Source: Hyphodiscus hymeniophilus
Lineage: Eukaryota > Ascomycota > Leotiomycetes > Helotiales > Hyphodiscaceae
Length of the DNA stretch: 64,000 nucleotides
Direction: 5' to 3'
Assembly (NCBI GenBank): GCA_016508695.1
Contig: VNKQ01000003.1
Span: 1,860,001 to 1,924,000 of the forward strand
The position numbers and the translations under genes were made by a program. Positions 46,702 to 58,465 of the stretch are shown here, piece by piece; position 1 is the stretch's first letter; the number at the start of each line of letters is the position of its first letter. The notes below the pieces were generated by a model, which saw nothing but the letters and a program-made list of their open reading frames with translations, was not told where the DNA came from and searched no databases.

Positions 46702-47609
46702 TCTCAGCAACCAAATCTGAATCTACAATCTATCAAACAAACTACAATACGGAATAACTGTGTATCGAACCACGGAAGGCAGTGGATATAATTTCTGACG
46801 AGATACCATCGCAATAGGGGATATATTGATTAAGTCAAGGCGTTGGGTAAAATGCCGTGACGAAGAAAGGAAGGGTGGCGTTGCATAGCAGGCGTTCTGG
46901 CTGGTCATCGAACCGCCTTGTAAAATGTAATGAGTATGAAGGAAAGCACAACTTAGGCATCATAAAACGAATGCCCGAGACTTAAGCCTCTTGTCACCGC
47001 ATCCATGTGAGACTCGCCAGCGTCCAAGTAGATCGCATGGAATTCTCGTCCTCAACAATGAGATGGATCATCAGACCAAACTTGGGAAGCGTCATCGTCA
47101 TTCAAGTAAGTTGAGAGACATACCTAAAGCTTTCATCTAACTGAAAATACTATAGTGCCTATCCTTTATCTCGGAGGGTTATCTTACCACTCGCTCGCGC
47201 ATTGCGAGGCCAACTTGCCCAGAAACTTGGCTTGTACAGTACATGGACTTCCCTTATCAACAAAACAACACTCTAATCCATGAGTCCATGACCCCTTTGA
47301 TGAATCGTCATCGGAAAGGCACAAGAAGTCTACCTAGCGAGCCCTTCAGAGACGAAAGGCGTCCCATTCACTATCCCCATGACCATCGACATCACCGATT
47401 TCATTGTCTGAACCGTTCGAAAACCATAGACGAATCGCGATCAGGTTATCAAATGTACAGTGGTAGCAGACCATTTCGTTGGTGGGTGGGATCTTATCAA
47501 TGATTTTCATATTCTCTGATTGAAATCCGGATATCTTAACGCTATCTCAAATGCTACCCATCAAACGCCTTTCTATGCCAAAATACCCTTCCAAAACGAA
47601 TCTCTGTTT
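46702..47609. other. Convergent 3' region
   Basis: About 0.9 kb between stop codons of convergent genes. Short frames only; probably 3' untranslated sequence from both sides. Confidence 0.45.
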
Positions 47610-48974
47610 TTAGAGCTCTTTCTTGGCGCCACTAGCAGCCAGCTTAGCTTTGTCCTTCGCAACCTTCTCTCTTCTAGTAATCAGACCTTCGGCACCAATT
47701 CCCCCGAAGACAAGACCAACACCCATCCATTGCTTGGCACCTAATGTGTGTCCGAACCAGACGACGGAGAGGATCATGGTGAGCATTTTACGGGTAACGG
47801 TTATGGTGACGAGGAGGAGAGAGGAGAAGGTTGAGAGTGTGTAGACTGCTTTGGTTAGTTTTCTCCTGTATCGAAAAGGGTGAAAGGAACTGGGAGAAAA
47901 TAGACATACAAATAAACACCTGCCCAACAGCACCACACATCGCAAAACCCAGCACATCATACCACACCCCCGGATGCCTCCTCATAAAGCCCAGAGCAGC
48001 CGCAAACTCGCCCCCACCTCCAGAAGTGATATCCATACCCAGATACTCTCCAATTCCTGTATGCACCAAATACGGCGAAAGAGCTAAATAAGATAATGTA
48101 ATTATAGTGCTCATGATGTTATTCGCACACATCATCTGTGGTCCCTTATACGACTTAAAAGTCTGGAAGATATGATCCTGCGTCGTGTTCGTGAGACCAT
48201 CGAACAGCAGATTCACACCCAGAAGCAGAAGGCCCCAGGTCGTGTTCCTGTCCGGGTTAAGAGCCGCCTTCGAGGGTTTGGATTTCCCCGAACCTGCGTG
48301 TAGTGTGAAGACCGCTACACCAGATGTGACGGCCAGCACCACGGCGTATTTATAGAGAGGATATCTGCGCCCAAAGAGCGTGATGTGTAGGAACATCACA
48401 GGTAGCAACTTGCAGGATTTCGCAAGAATAAAGGTTATGTAGTCGATGTGTGCCAGCGAAGCATAGCCAAAGGGTGAAGCTAGAGAGGAGGTAATTGCGA
48501 CAAGAAGGAGAGGCAAGGCTATTCGAAGATTGGGGAAGATGGGCGCAGGGGATGCGCCGGACGGAGTGTCGAGACGTAGGTAGAGGTAGCCAACAGTTGC
48601 TGCGAAGAGAGATTGGACTGTGTTTAGGAACACGGGAAATTTGAAGAGCTCGGGTGAGGATGACGGGCCGTAAGGAGTGGTTGTTAGGCGCTCTTGGAGG
48701 AGTGCCCAAGTCAAACTGCGTATGTCAGTATTTGGCATCTTGGAGTGAGAGTAATGGTGTACAATGAACCATATATTCCTCCAACCGCAAAGATCAATTG
48801 CATTAATCCAGCTTCCTTTTGCGGTCTCGGATCCAAAGCTTCCAGTACACTCCCATTCGCATGCTCATTTGTCCCATTGCTCCTCTCAATACTCCGTGGA
48901 GTCCGATCTTCCTTGCTGATGTATTCCGAGGACGGATCTCTACGCAAAGGCGTAGCTTGCTTGACTCTGGCCAT
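47610..48974 (-). CDS. HUT1: ER UDP-galactose/nucleotide-sugar transporter homologue HUT1
   Basis: There are three exons, 48974-48763, 48715-47910 and 47845-47610, giving 1254 nt and 417 aa with matching phases. The start is the ATG at 48974; the longer open frame upstream lacks an ATG. A hydrophilic leader of about 55 residues precedes eight to ten hydrophobic segments of the drug/metabolite transporter fold. Family marks include FLTWALLQERLTTTPYG, SLASPFGYASLAHIDYITF, FILAKSCKLLPVMFLH, DGLTNTTQDHIFQTFKSYKG and ILSVVWFGHTLGAKQWMGVG. HUT1 proteins sit in the ER membrane and move nucleotide sugars (UDP-glucose or UDP-galactose) into the lumen. The C-terminus ends AKKEL, with lysines at -3 and -4, the KKXX retrieval signal expected for an ER membrane protein. 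Confidence 0.95.
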
Positions 48975-49419
48975 TGCGTCTGAATGAAAGTAAAATGAAG
49001 GACTGGAGGAAGAGACAGGACACGGAAATGGCAAATGCAAAGAAACGATATGGAAAGGAAGATTTGGTGAGCACGGCGGATATTCTGTATTTGCCAGATA
49101 TCATCAATATCGAGGGATTAGCCGCTATTTCCCCTTAAGGTGCAGATTTGGCGGTGTGCGAACGCAGAAATTGACTCGAATTTCGAATCTGAGACGACTT
49201 CAAATAATAAGCATCTGTCAGACTTTACATTTTCGAGTCAACAATTTCGTTTTGATCCCCCATTATCTTCATCTGAAGTCCGCAGTCCACCTCCCTTCTC
49301 GGTCACGCTATCTCCCATCAATTACGGACCAATATTCTTACGCCAGCGACCCCCCTACAATCCAACTTCCAACCCACTTCTCATTGTCTGATATATTTTC
49401 CTGTGCGCAAACAAAAGTC
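48975..49419. promoter_or_regulatory. Divergent promoter between HUT1 and coactosin
   Basis: About 445 bp separate the two head-to-head ATG codons. The coactosin side is CT-rich near the start. No specific operator is identifiable. Confidence 0.45.
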
Positions 49420-49966
49420 ATGTCTGGCGCGAACAGTCCCGAGATTCTTGCGGCATATGATGCTGTGCGCTCAGACAAGGACGAGTCTAATTGGCTGATT
49501 ATATCATATGCTTCGCCCACAGGCAACGCTCTGAGCCTGACTGCAACTGGCACTGGCGGCTTGGAGGAATTAGCCTCGAAGCTCGACGAGAGTCAGGCTC
49601 AGTATGCTTAGTATGTATCTTCTAACCAATCCCTCAAACCCAAGAGATCCTGGATACGACTTGGTTCAAGACCAGAAATGTTCTTGGAGTCTGCGCAAGG
49701 GCTGACGCACTCCAAGCGTGCGGGTAGAATACGCCAATGACACCGAAAGCAAACGAGTGAAATTTGTCTTAGTGATCTGGATAGGAGAAGGCACGAAAGT
49801 AATGCGCAAGGCGAGGGTTAGCATTGAGAGTGGAGAGGTCAAGAAGGTGTTGGGACATCACAGTATTCAGGTTGATGCGAGGGACAAGGGGGATTTGGAG
49901 GAGAAGGAAATAGTGATTCGGTTGAGGAAGGCGGGCGGTGCGGATTATAATGGTGGGAGGGGATAG
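49420..49966 (+). CDS. Coactosin-like actin-binding protein (ADF-H domain)
   Basis: There are two exons, 49420-49610 and 49717-49966, giving 441 nt and 146 aa, the usual coactosin length. The whole protein is one ADF-homology domain: DAVRSDKDESNWLIISY at the front, then across the intron VRVEYANDTESKRVKFVLV, WIGEGTKVMRKARVSI, and the end segment HHSIQVDARDKGDLEEK. Coactosins bind filamentous actin and, in several organisms, counteract capping proteins at growing filaments; in a hypha this would be at the tip or cortex. The intron has donor GTATGT and acceptor CCAAG. Confidence 0.94.
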
Positions 49967-50893
49967 GATTTTGAGAGAGAAAGGTGAGGTTGGATGTAGA
50001 GGTAGGTAGTGCAAAAATTGGCGGCATTGAAATGAGCTTGCGATATTGAGATGAAGCATTATTGGTGCCGTTGCATTGGAAACCAGTAATCTGGCATCTT
50101 GATGATTGTCGGGACATTAAGTGTTATTCTGAGTAAAGGCGCTTTGGCAAGATCGGACGTCGATGGACAAAGCGGTGAGTCGATACTTGCTATGGAGGGT
50201 CACCTGGCATATATCAATCGCATGAAATCCATGATTTTGTTTTGATGATTGCTCATATCAGCTTGCCTGGCCTACAGCTAAATAGTCCACCACACATCTC
50301 TGGAAGATCAAGAGTGCCGATATGACCGGATCCGAAGACGAGGCAAGTGACGAGTCCGAAAGAGGCAAGGGGTTGAGGGAGCGAGTCCGAAGTTGAGGTG
50401 ATCGAGGATGTCGAGTAGAGTTTTTGTATAGTTTGGGCAGGGGCAAAGAGCATGTCGTGATATCGTGACTTAGGAGAACGATCGGGTCATAGCTGCATGA
50501 ATGACGAGATTAGGACGGTTCTCGTTCGTTCCAGAGGACTTCGGGTTCGCGAAAGAATCGAGATAGGGTGTCGGTATCTCAAGTTGTCGAATGACAAGGC
50601 GTGTCGTCTGTATCGAGGGAATTCTGCTACCTGAGCGCACCATGCAAGTGCCGCAATGACCGTAAAATTCGTAAAGTCCGTGGGCCGTAATGTAAAGAAA
50701 TAAAATATGAAGTAAGTCAAACAAAATGTGCCAATCGCTTTTGGTGAATAGGACGGAAAAAGTAAAGGGGAATCATCGCAGGCCGGTTCCATCGCATGAA
50801 TACAGCCTTGCGGCAAGTCAAATCTGGAAGACCCAAGACAAAGCTTGCCCGCATGAAAGAAAATTTTGAGGAGCCAGAGTGTGTCGTTGTCGA
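49967..50893. other. Convergent 3' region
   Basis: About 0.9 kb between stop codons of the coactosin and KH-domain genes. No supported frame; expected to be 3' untranslated sequence. Confidence 0.45.
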
Positions 50894-52052
50894 TTAATCC
50901 TGAGCGTTCTGGCTGCGGCGCATCTTCTCAGCCTCGAGATTCTCGTAGAGAAGATAGAGGGCAGTCTCATTAGCCTTGGCGCTGCCCATGATAGTGAACA
51001 TACGCTCTCCGGTATCGTCATGGGGTGCCTTGGCAATAGAGATACGAGCTCCTGATGCCTTTCGGATCTCACTGATCTTGCTTCCAGCTCGACCAATGAT
51101 GCATCCAACCATGTCCGAAGGGATACTGATATTTTGGGTCTGAAGTTCCTCCCCATTCTCATCGTGGGTTGGAGGGCCACGCTGAGCAGCATCCGAGTCG
51201 GATCGGCGGTTGATGTACGGTCGCGGGCCTCCGTCGCTGAAATCCGCTCCATTTCCAGTGCGCGTGACACGAGCGTTGTTATACTCGCGGCCTCCATTGC
51301 CTCCACTCATTCCACCAGGGCCTGACCCAGTTTGAGTGCGGACTACAGGGTTGTAGAGAACGGTTCCAGTGCCACGTTGCCAATCATCAATCAAGCACTT
51401 GCAAATCTCCCAGACTGCTTTTTGAATACCCTCTGGACCACCTTGAACCTCAACAATGCGCTCTGTAGATTGAGGGAGCATTTCCTTCTGTGCTACCATA
51501 CGGACACCTGAGACATCCTGGATATGCTTGATCTTTAGACCTTGCCGACCAATGATCGTGCCCATCTGGTTATGAGAGATAAGGAGTTTGATTGCTGCGC
51601 CCATAGTGTTAGTGTGGTGTCTGCGACTGTTTCATTCGTGACTTTGACTTACGATGAGTACCATTGTTAGAGACAACCCCTCCCATTCCCATTTGTGGCG
51701 CACCTTCCAACAAAGCTTTTGCAACAATAGCATATGCCTTTGAGATGGCTTCGCATCCACCAGCGATTGTCAATACACGGTCATGAACACCTTGAACAAC
51801 CTTGCTAACACCAGCCTTGACTCCAGTCTCATCACGGAGATCTGCAACATTCTTTCCTCCCTTGCCAATGATCACGCCAGCTTCCTTGGACGATACAATG
51901 GCGCGGAGGGTTAGTTGAGATTCGGCGTACTCCTCGTCAGTCTTAGGAAGGGGTTCTCCGTCAGGGCCAAGACGCTCATCAACGTTGAGGTTATTCATGC
52001 CCTCGGAAAGCTCATCAACATGGCCGTCACGATTATCTTGTGGGGAAGACAT
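50894..52052 (-). CDS. Three-KH-domain RNA-binding protein (Rnc1/PCBP-like)
   Basis: There are two exons, 52052-51653 and 51594-50894, giving 1101 nt and 366 aa. The intron has donor GTAAGT and branch site CACTAAC. Three KH domains carry intact GXXG loops: GKGG in KH1 (about residues 45-110, AGVIIGKGGKNVADLRDETG), GRQG in KH2 (from about 134, MGTIIGRQGLKIKHIQDVSG) and GRAG in KH3 (about 288-353, MVGCIIGRAGSKISEIRKAS). A Gly-rich linker separates KH2 and KH3. This layout matches S. pombe Rnc1 and yeast Pbp2/Hek2, proteins that bind and stabilise or localise mRNAs. In S. pombe, Rnc1 binds the mRNA of a MAP kinase phosphatase; a gene of that family lies in this window, but I infer no link. Confidence 0.94.
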
Positions 52053-53415
52053 TATGAAAGGTACGCGAGATCGGAAGAAGCTATCTCGAGGTGAAGCTGA
52101 TTGATTGTTTGTTGTGTCTGGAGGCGTAGTAGTCCAAATAGGTGGTCGGTCGTGAAGCTTATTATCTTGCGACTGGTAGTATTCACTTGAGGTAGCTGCG
52201 GTGATCTGTGGGGCAAGCTAACGTCAGTGCTTGGCCCATGTTCAACGTTCGGGATGTGAATGGGAAGAAAGTGAGAAGAGTCGATTTAGGTGATTTCCAG
52301 TCATACGAATATACATAGACTCACAGCTGATGATTATCGTGCAAAGTGCAGATAACCAGGGAGGGAAAGGTGAGTGGGTGGTTGTTAGGTAGAATCGGAT
52401 TCGGGTGGTGAAAGAACGATTGTTGTCGTTGATTCGATAGGAAGGGAAGGATATGTGGTTCGCGCGAACGAGGAGGAGGTAGGAGGGAGAGATCTGACGA
52501 CAAGTGAAGACCGTCGACGATGTTGATGTTGCAGGAAGGAAGATGGTGAAAACAGAGGCGATTTTGGGAGAAAGAGCTTTCAGATGCTTCGTTATCACGC
52601 TAGCGAGAATCAACCCCGCGGTCACTTGAACCCTTCCGCACTGGAATTTTTGTGCTGTTTTTCCAGGGTTCTCAATAGGATTGGGCAAATGCCGTTGGCC
52701 AGGGTAGCGAAAGAGCAGTGCGTCTCCCACTTATGGAACGCTTCAACCCTTCACTGCATGATAACCTTGTCCGCGTGCACCAGTTGCATGAGGGAGGGAG
52801 GAGAGCAGGTGTGGTTCGGTAGGCCGGTCAATCACGGGAAATTCTCTTTGTTTGGTACTTTCATTGGTCCTATTGCTCTCATTATTTAACCAATACTGAG
52901 CAAATCAGGTCACACTGTGGCTGGCAATTGATACGCAGCAAGTGGTTAGAGCACGAGAGTCTACACTTTTGTAACCTCTTATCGTTCTAGGTTCGTCGGC
53001 CAATGATCCTATCATTAAATTCCACCATTATAATATTTAGTCGATCTGATCAGGGGTTCACAGTAATCGCTGGCATTCCTCCATATCTGTCACCAGCATA
53101 GAGGGATATTAGTAGACATCATATGAGGAAACCATTTTGGGAATGTGGAGGATGGTGTTTGGATTGGTTCGTCTTTGATGCAGGATAGTGCATCCGACGT
53201 GGGAGACTGCATGCGCGCTCTGCAGTAGCCTCGCAATGTAAAAACCAACCCAGTCACGCACAACCTGGCACTGCTCTCCCACCCGGTTTGGAGTGGATTG
53301 ACGAGACCGACAATCGGCTACATTCGGCCTCTCATCCCATTTCGCTAGATGTGTATATGCGTAGATCAATATGGTCAGTAGATATAGACCGCACCAATGC
53401 AGGATTACGCCTATA
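52053..53415. other. Spacer upstream of KH gene
   Basis: Contains the KH gene promoter and leader (right of 52053) and the 3' region of the TBC gene. Frames at 52242-52730 and 52584-52889 have no domain. A tRNA-like D-arm at about 52938-52955 was examined and rejected. Confidence 0.4.
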
Positions 53416-55981
53416 TCATCTGTCCTTGCTTCCTTTGATAGTTCCGAGTTTATATCCTTCATCAAAGTCACCAACCAATGATGCCAATTTGTCGTTTGTT
53501 GGTGGTGTATCTCCTCCATCATCACCAAAAAGAAACGCTGCTTTTTCCCGACCGGGGCCTGCCGTTGGTCGTCTTCCTGATTTAAGGAAGGGCGAGGACG
53601 CTGTCGGAGGTAATGACTTGCCCGATGCTGTTGGAGGCGTGCTATTCGGTTCCAACATCCAGGAGAAAGACGATTGTGCAATGCTAGATCGCGTTGGAAC
53701 AGGCGCACTAGGCCGAAGCCTGGTGTTAGCAGCTGGCTCAATTCTGTCTTCTGAGGATTCAGCAACAATCGATGGGGCCTCAATTGGGGTGTTGTCAATT
53801 GTCTGGTTCCTCATATCCGGCACCGATTCGAGGGTTGGGGCAGATGGAAGTGGCAGATCTGACACTTTTAGTGGTGGTTTCTTTGCTGCCAAGTCGGACT
53901 GGGATATAATCGGGAGACTCGGTGAAGGGCTTAGAGGTGGCAAAGATGTAGGCGGAGAAGGGACGGCGGTTACTTGGGTAGCTTCAGAAGGAGCAACATC
54001 CTCTGTCGTCTCTGATGGCAGAGGCATTGTTGAATCTTCAAGGTAAACTTGAACGAAATCGACCTTTGCAATTGCCAGCTCCATAGCCTGGATGTATTTG
54101 TCCTTGTCTTCATCTTTCGAAACAGACACGGCTCTGAGGTCGGACATTGCTTGGTCGAGAATTCGCGCTAGCTGTTGATTCCTCTTGTTCATTGCTAGTA
54201 TGGTTGCTTTTGATGATTGAATGGGACGTCCTTCGTCAAGTGACCACCTCGTGACATCCGAGGTTCTCCTGGATGCTGAGTTGGATCTGGCTGCTTGAAG
54301 ACCTTGCATATTCTTTTTGACCTCGCCAACCGCATCTCGGACTGCTCGATTTATACCAAGCTTTTCTCCTCGCTCGAAGACTCCTTTGGTTGCTCCCTGA
54401 AATAAAGCCTCAATTCCTCCTTGTTGCTGCAGGAAACGAGCAGGGGATGGAAGAGGTGACTTAGTACGAGAAAGCCTTTGTCTAGGACTGATGGCTTGCC
54501 CAAGAGGTGTAGCGGGTCGTGAGTCTGATTGTACAGGTGGAGATCGCCCACCGTACTTACTAATGATATTTGCACCGCCAGCAGCGCTGAAATTGTCTCG
54601 TAAATAGATCGCATCATCTACAAATGTCTGCGGTCCGCTCGGGTACGTTGGTGAGGGATATTTGAGTAGAAGCATCAGAGCCATCGAATAATTAGCTTCC
54701 ACCACTGCAAAGCCAGTCAGTAAAATCGACTGGTAAATGAAAATATGGGACCCAAGCTAACATTGCCATCGTATCCTTAACAGCATTGCGACGCAGACCA
54801 TGTCTACAAGATCTAGCAATGGATCTTCAGCCAGTAGAATATCCCACAAGGCTAATAAATCGTCAAATGGAAATTCCCGACCAAATAATAGCCGAATCCA
54901 TCGTCTGCAATTTTCATTAGTATATTTATGAAGATTGATATTTTTTCATCCATACATGAGGAATATCTGTGGCAACACCTCTATATCGGTAAGGTGCTTG
55001 GCTAAACCTGGATCTAAGCGTGCTAGGTAGACCTCGTGGATCTGTTTGCTCCTCTCCACGATTGGAGAGGCGCCAGGTTGTGTCGTTACCGTACCACTGG
55101 ACAGTATGCTTGATCTACGATCCGGTTCTGCAAGCTCATAAAAGGATTTGGCAGATCTCATGATCAAAGAGAAAAGTGTGAAAGCGTCGTTTTCAACACA
55201 AGCCGAATCCAGAGTCTGGCTGAGCAACTCATCCTCTTTTGATTCAGAATTTCGATCGCCGTCATTCCCACAGTCTATGGCATCTTGCTCAACAACCCAC
55301 AAAATGGGAGCTAGAAGCTCGTGCATCCCTTGCCGATACCCTACGTCTTGGTTTATTTTGCAGAATATGAACAAAATATCCAACATCATTCGTTGCGTGC
55401 GTGGCGTTCGGAAATATGGCTCTTCTGGCATGCATCGCTCTACATCTTGGAAGATTTCTGCTCGCATCTCCTCATCCTGTCTCAGGGTATTCCAGGGCGA
55501 CTGGAAGATCTCAGCCAATGTAACAACTACTTCTTCGGTTTTCCGCTCCGACACAGCCTTCTCCAAAATGGAAGATTACTTACACTCTTATCATCATTCA
55601 AGGGGTCCAATCCAGACCCAATTTCGTCATGATTTTCAATGAACCTCAGAAGATGCTCCCGAAGCGATGCATAGGCGCTTCGAGAGTCTAGCAGAGCTCG
55701 TGACCATCCTGTGATCTCTGTGCCTTCGAACAGAAGGAATATCTACTGATGATAAGGGAGAGGCTTCGTCATCTACAAGGTAATACAAACCTTCCAACAT
55801 ACCGATCTTAGACCGGCCTTCGATGGACTGTCATCTCCGTCCAGCCTTACTGACTTCTTGAGTTCGTCTAGACTTGTAGCGTGCTTTGTCGTGATTTGCC
55901 ATCGTAACCTTGAAAATATTAATGAATATGGATTGCACTATGAGAGGAGGAGTATGACCTTGATTCTTCCAACGACCGCAT
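53416..55981 (-). CDS. TBC-domain Rab GTPase-activating protein (TBC1D5-like)
   Basis: There are six exons: 55981-55959 (23 nt), 55908-55791, 55742-55584, 55500-54956, 54904-54762 and 54704-53416, totalling 2277 nt and 758 aa with all phases consistent. The TBC domain spans about residues 30-370. It contains GLRSVCWKIFLLFEG, the arginine-finger motif IFQDVER, the glutamine-finger motif DVGYRQGMHELLAPI, IEVLPQIFLIRWIRLLFGRE and LALWDILLAEDP. The split of the domain by a loop (about 225-290) resembles TBC1D5, which acts on Rab7 with retromer. The C-terminal 400 residues are Ser/Pro-rich and mostly disordered, with one basic helical part. The first intron has an unusual GTCATA donor, so the start exon is slightly less certain. 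Confidence 0.9.
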
Positions 55982-56341
55982 AACGACAAGTTTCTAAGGC
56001 GAACGTTGAGCCGTTCTGGAGTTTCTTGTCGTTAGACCTTCGCTGCCTTGCTTCCTTGAAATCAATGTCTACAAGGAATTCCGGCTGACGTTTGCAAGAG
56101 CCAATGATTGAAATTCAGCCTTACGCTAACCCTAATCGAGACCGCAAAGCCTCAGCCTCGTCGATGACATAATCGCCCTGAAGTCGCAGCAGTTTGTTTA
56201 TTTAGAGTCATTCGATACCTTGAGCACGGCGCAGGTAAGAATCGTCGAAATCTTCGTGGAGCTGAAAGCAACAAGAAGTACAAAAAGCCTCCTTTTTATC
56301 ATGGCCCCATGATTCAATATCACTAGCTTCCAACCTCTAAG
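55982..56341. promoter_or_regulatory. Divergent promoter between TBC gene and the gene at 56342
   Basis: About 360 bp between head-to-head start codons. No specific site is recognisable. Confidence 0.45.
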
Positions 56342-58078
56342 ATGTCCGCCGACCTCCTTGCCGAATTTGACAGTTTCTACCAAGCTCCTCAACAGAAACA
56401 ATCAAATCTGACGCCAGCATCAAACGACCTGTCTTTTCTCGGCGGTACTGGAAGTAATACGCAGGTTGGAAGCGGTTTGAATTCCTCGCAATGGCAAGAA
56501 TCAGCTGCGAAACCGAACGATGAGATTTGGGGTGGAATGACCGAATTTCCATCTGCCACAATTTCACAGCAGAGTAAGACTTCTCAGGAAGATATATGGG
56601 GCTCATTTGAGGAAGGAAATGGGCGAGCCCAGGCACAACAACAGATTATATCACAGAGCAATTCTGGAGAGTTTATAAGGGATGCCTCGAGGACTGTGCC
56701 CCAGAACAAGCCTGGCATAGTTCAAAGACCGAATTTCGATCTGTTCTCCAGCAATATAAACGAACACACAACACCGACAAGCTACAATCCGCCGAAGCCC
56801 GCTACAAGAACTGCCCTTCCTCCACGCCCTGTATCTGTCACCAAAAGTTCCTTTGGAGAGGTTTTGTTCGACGCAGATGATATACCGGATGATGACGATG
56901 AGTTTGGTGACTTTGAGACTGGAACTTCACAATCCGCTGTTCAGCCTGAAGCATCCCAATCCCTTACAGGCATATTCGGTGCAACTACCCCAGAGTTAAA
57001 GCTGGCCAGAAGACCTCCAGATATACTCTCTACAACTGCTACGTCTAGTGGGGGAAAGCTACCCTACCATCTAGCGACAAAGTCGCCATCAATCCGGGAA
57101 ATAACTTCTTTTCCGGACTCAGGATTAGCCACCAAGCAAACCAATGAAACCAAGAAGGAAGTCGAGTCTCATTACCAGTCTCCACTCGGGACGTGGGCAA
57201 CCTACGAGTCTAAAGTCCCCAAGCCAGAACCACATGCCGAGTTGCCCGCACCGAATAATGCAGACGAAGATTGGGGTGACTTTGCAGACTTGCCTCCAGA
57301 GCCGTCTGCAGTACAATTCCTTGAAGCAGTATCTGGTACAGAGACGGATGCTTGGGGCTGGGATACAGCAGACCAAGTCTCCAATCCTACACCAGAACCT
57401 GCAGCTACAAGTGTTGACACTGCTCCTCCAACCAACATCCCGCCACCATCCGTCTTGCTAGCTCTCTTTCCTGCACTCTTTGATCTACCACATTCCGCAT
57501 TGTTCAGAGCCGTTGCAAACCAGCCATTCTCGTTGAAGAACCGCATTATATCCGATCCTTCCACAATAGACTTTCTACGAGGCTACCTACTTATTGCCAC
57601 AGTTGCAGCACGACTAATAGCAGGTCGGAAATTTCGCTGGAAGCGAGACACTCTCCTCTCACAAGCCATGAGAATCGGTCCCGCTGCAGCTGGTGGGAAA
57701 GGAGGCATGAAGTTGGCCGGTGTCGACAAAGCTGAGATCACTCGAGAGGATCGAGAAGCTGCAGATGTTGTGCGAGTTTGGAAGGAGCAACTAGGGCATC
57801 TGCGATCGGCTATTGCCGTTGCGAATTCCAGCATGCATGATAATTCAGCACATCTTGCAATTCCTGATATCAGCGAGAATCTTTACGTCAAGACTCAGGA
57901 TGGCGGTCTCAGTGCACCAAGGCCTTGTATTATATGTGGGCTGAAAAGAGAAGAAAGGATCAACAAGGTTGATTTACAGGTTGAGGATAGTTTTGGAGAG
58001 TGGTGGGTCGAGCATTGGGGCCATAGAGCCTGCAGGAACTTTTGGCTCGAACACGAACCAAAACTGAAAACCCGATAA
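56342..58078 (+). CDS. Putative clathrin-adaptor accessory protein with W/F-G-x-F motifs and a C-terminal Cys/His cluster
   Basis: Single exon, 578 aa. The first 370 residues are disordered and contain acidic-aromatic tetrapeptide motifs: DEIWGGM (about 61), EDIWGSF (about 83), DDEFGDFE (about 185) and DEDWGDFADL (about 308). FGDF and WGDF match the aromatic-G-[PDE]-aromatic motif bound by the ear domains of AP-1 gamma and GGA proteins. The last 200 residues are helical (LLALFPALFDLPHSALFRAV onward) and end with a conserved cluster, CIICGLKREERINKVDL then GEWWVEHWGHRACRNFW, that probably binds zinc. Relatives in databases are, from memory, labelled 'serine/threonine-protein kinase ppk6'; I see no kinase motifs, so that label would be wrong. 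A role like aftiphilin or gamma-synergin at the trans-Golgi is an inference. Confidence 0.75.
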   Translation: MSADLLAEFDSFYQAPQQKQSNLTPASNDLSFLGGTGSNTQVGSGLNSSQWQESAAKPNDEIWGGMTEFPSATISQQSKTSQEDIWGSFEEGNGRAQAQQQIISQSNSGEFIRDASRTVPQNKPGIVQRPNFDLFSSNINEHTTPTSYNPPKPATRTALPPRPVSVTKSSFGEVLFDADDIPDDDDEFGDFETGTSQSAVQPEASQSLTGIFGATTPELKLARRPPDILSTTATSSGGKLPYHLATKSPSIREITSFPDSGLATKQTNETKKEVESHYQSPLGTWATYESKVPKPEPHAELPAPNNADEDWGDFADLPPEPSAVQFLEAVSGTETDAWGWDTADQVSNPTPEPAATSVDTAPPTNIPPPSVLLALFPALFDLPHSALFRAVANQPFSLKNRIISDPSTIDFLRGYLLIATVAARLIAGRKFRWKRDTLLSQAMRIGPAAAGGKGGMKLAGVDKAEITREDREAADVVRVWKEQLGHLRSAIAVANSSMHDNSAHLAIPDISENLYVKTQDGGLSAPRPCIICGLKREERINKVDLQVEDSFGEWWVEHWGHRACRNFWLEHEPKLKTR

Positions 58079-58465
58079 GGTTCAGCATATTCTTTTGAGT
58101 CAACACCAAAGCGCTGTATACGACACGGTGCAGCTTGCAGCCTACGCTTATCAAAGTTGTGCAGAGAGATCTGCCGAAAAAAGCCGAGTCGCCGTTGGGC
58201 TCTGGAATGAAGGGAAGCACGCCGATTGTTGATGTTGATTTCACACGTAGAAAGGCTGCTTGGTACGCAATGTCTTGCCATGGGATTTGGCCAGTGTAGT
58301 GGTATTAGTAACTTCGGCGAGGTCTACCGGTTGTTGAACATCTGCGTCCCCCTAAGACGGATCTTCCCATTTATCTGAACTCGCAATACTTTCGGGCTTG
58401 TGCCGCCTTTGGTGCCGTTACGAATGCAATGGACGCAAAAGTCGCTAGCCAATGAAAAGTAAATT
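58079..58465. other. Spacer
   Basis: 387 bp after the stop codon of the preceding gene; likely its 3' untranslated region, followed by upstream sequence of the relic. No supported frame. Confidence 0.4.

Noticed and set aside
52934..53000. tRNA-like sequence with AGTGGTTAGAGCA and a GGTTCG further on
   Set aside because: Only the D-loop segment fits. The acceptor and T-arm stems do not pair, and the anticodon arm needs an oversized loop. At most a decayed tRNA fragment.
53109..53798. 229-codon minus-strand frame
   Set aside because: Overlaps the last exon of the TBC gene in another frame; a shadow.
53288..54046. 252-codon plus-strand frame
   Set aside because: Antisense to the low-complexity C-terminus of the TBC gene; codon pattern mirrors the real gene.
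55507..55583. Possible extra coding sequence in the TBC gene (in-frame stretch starting near 55566)
   Set aside because: TBC-family continuity favours splicing from 55584 directly to 55500 (joining to SPWNTLRQDEE); the stretch is better explained as an 83-nt intron that happens to be open for 66 bases.
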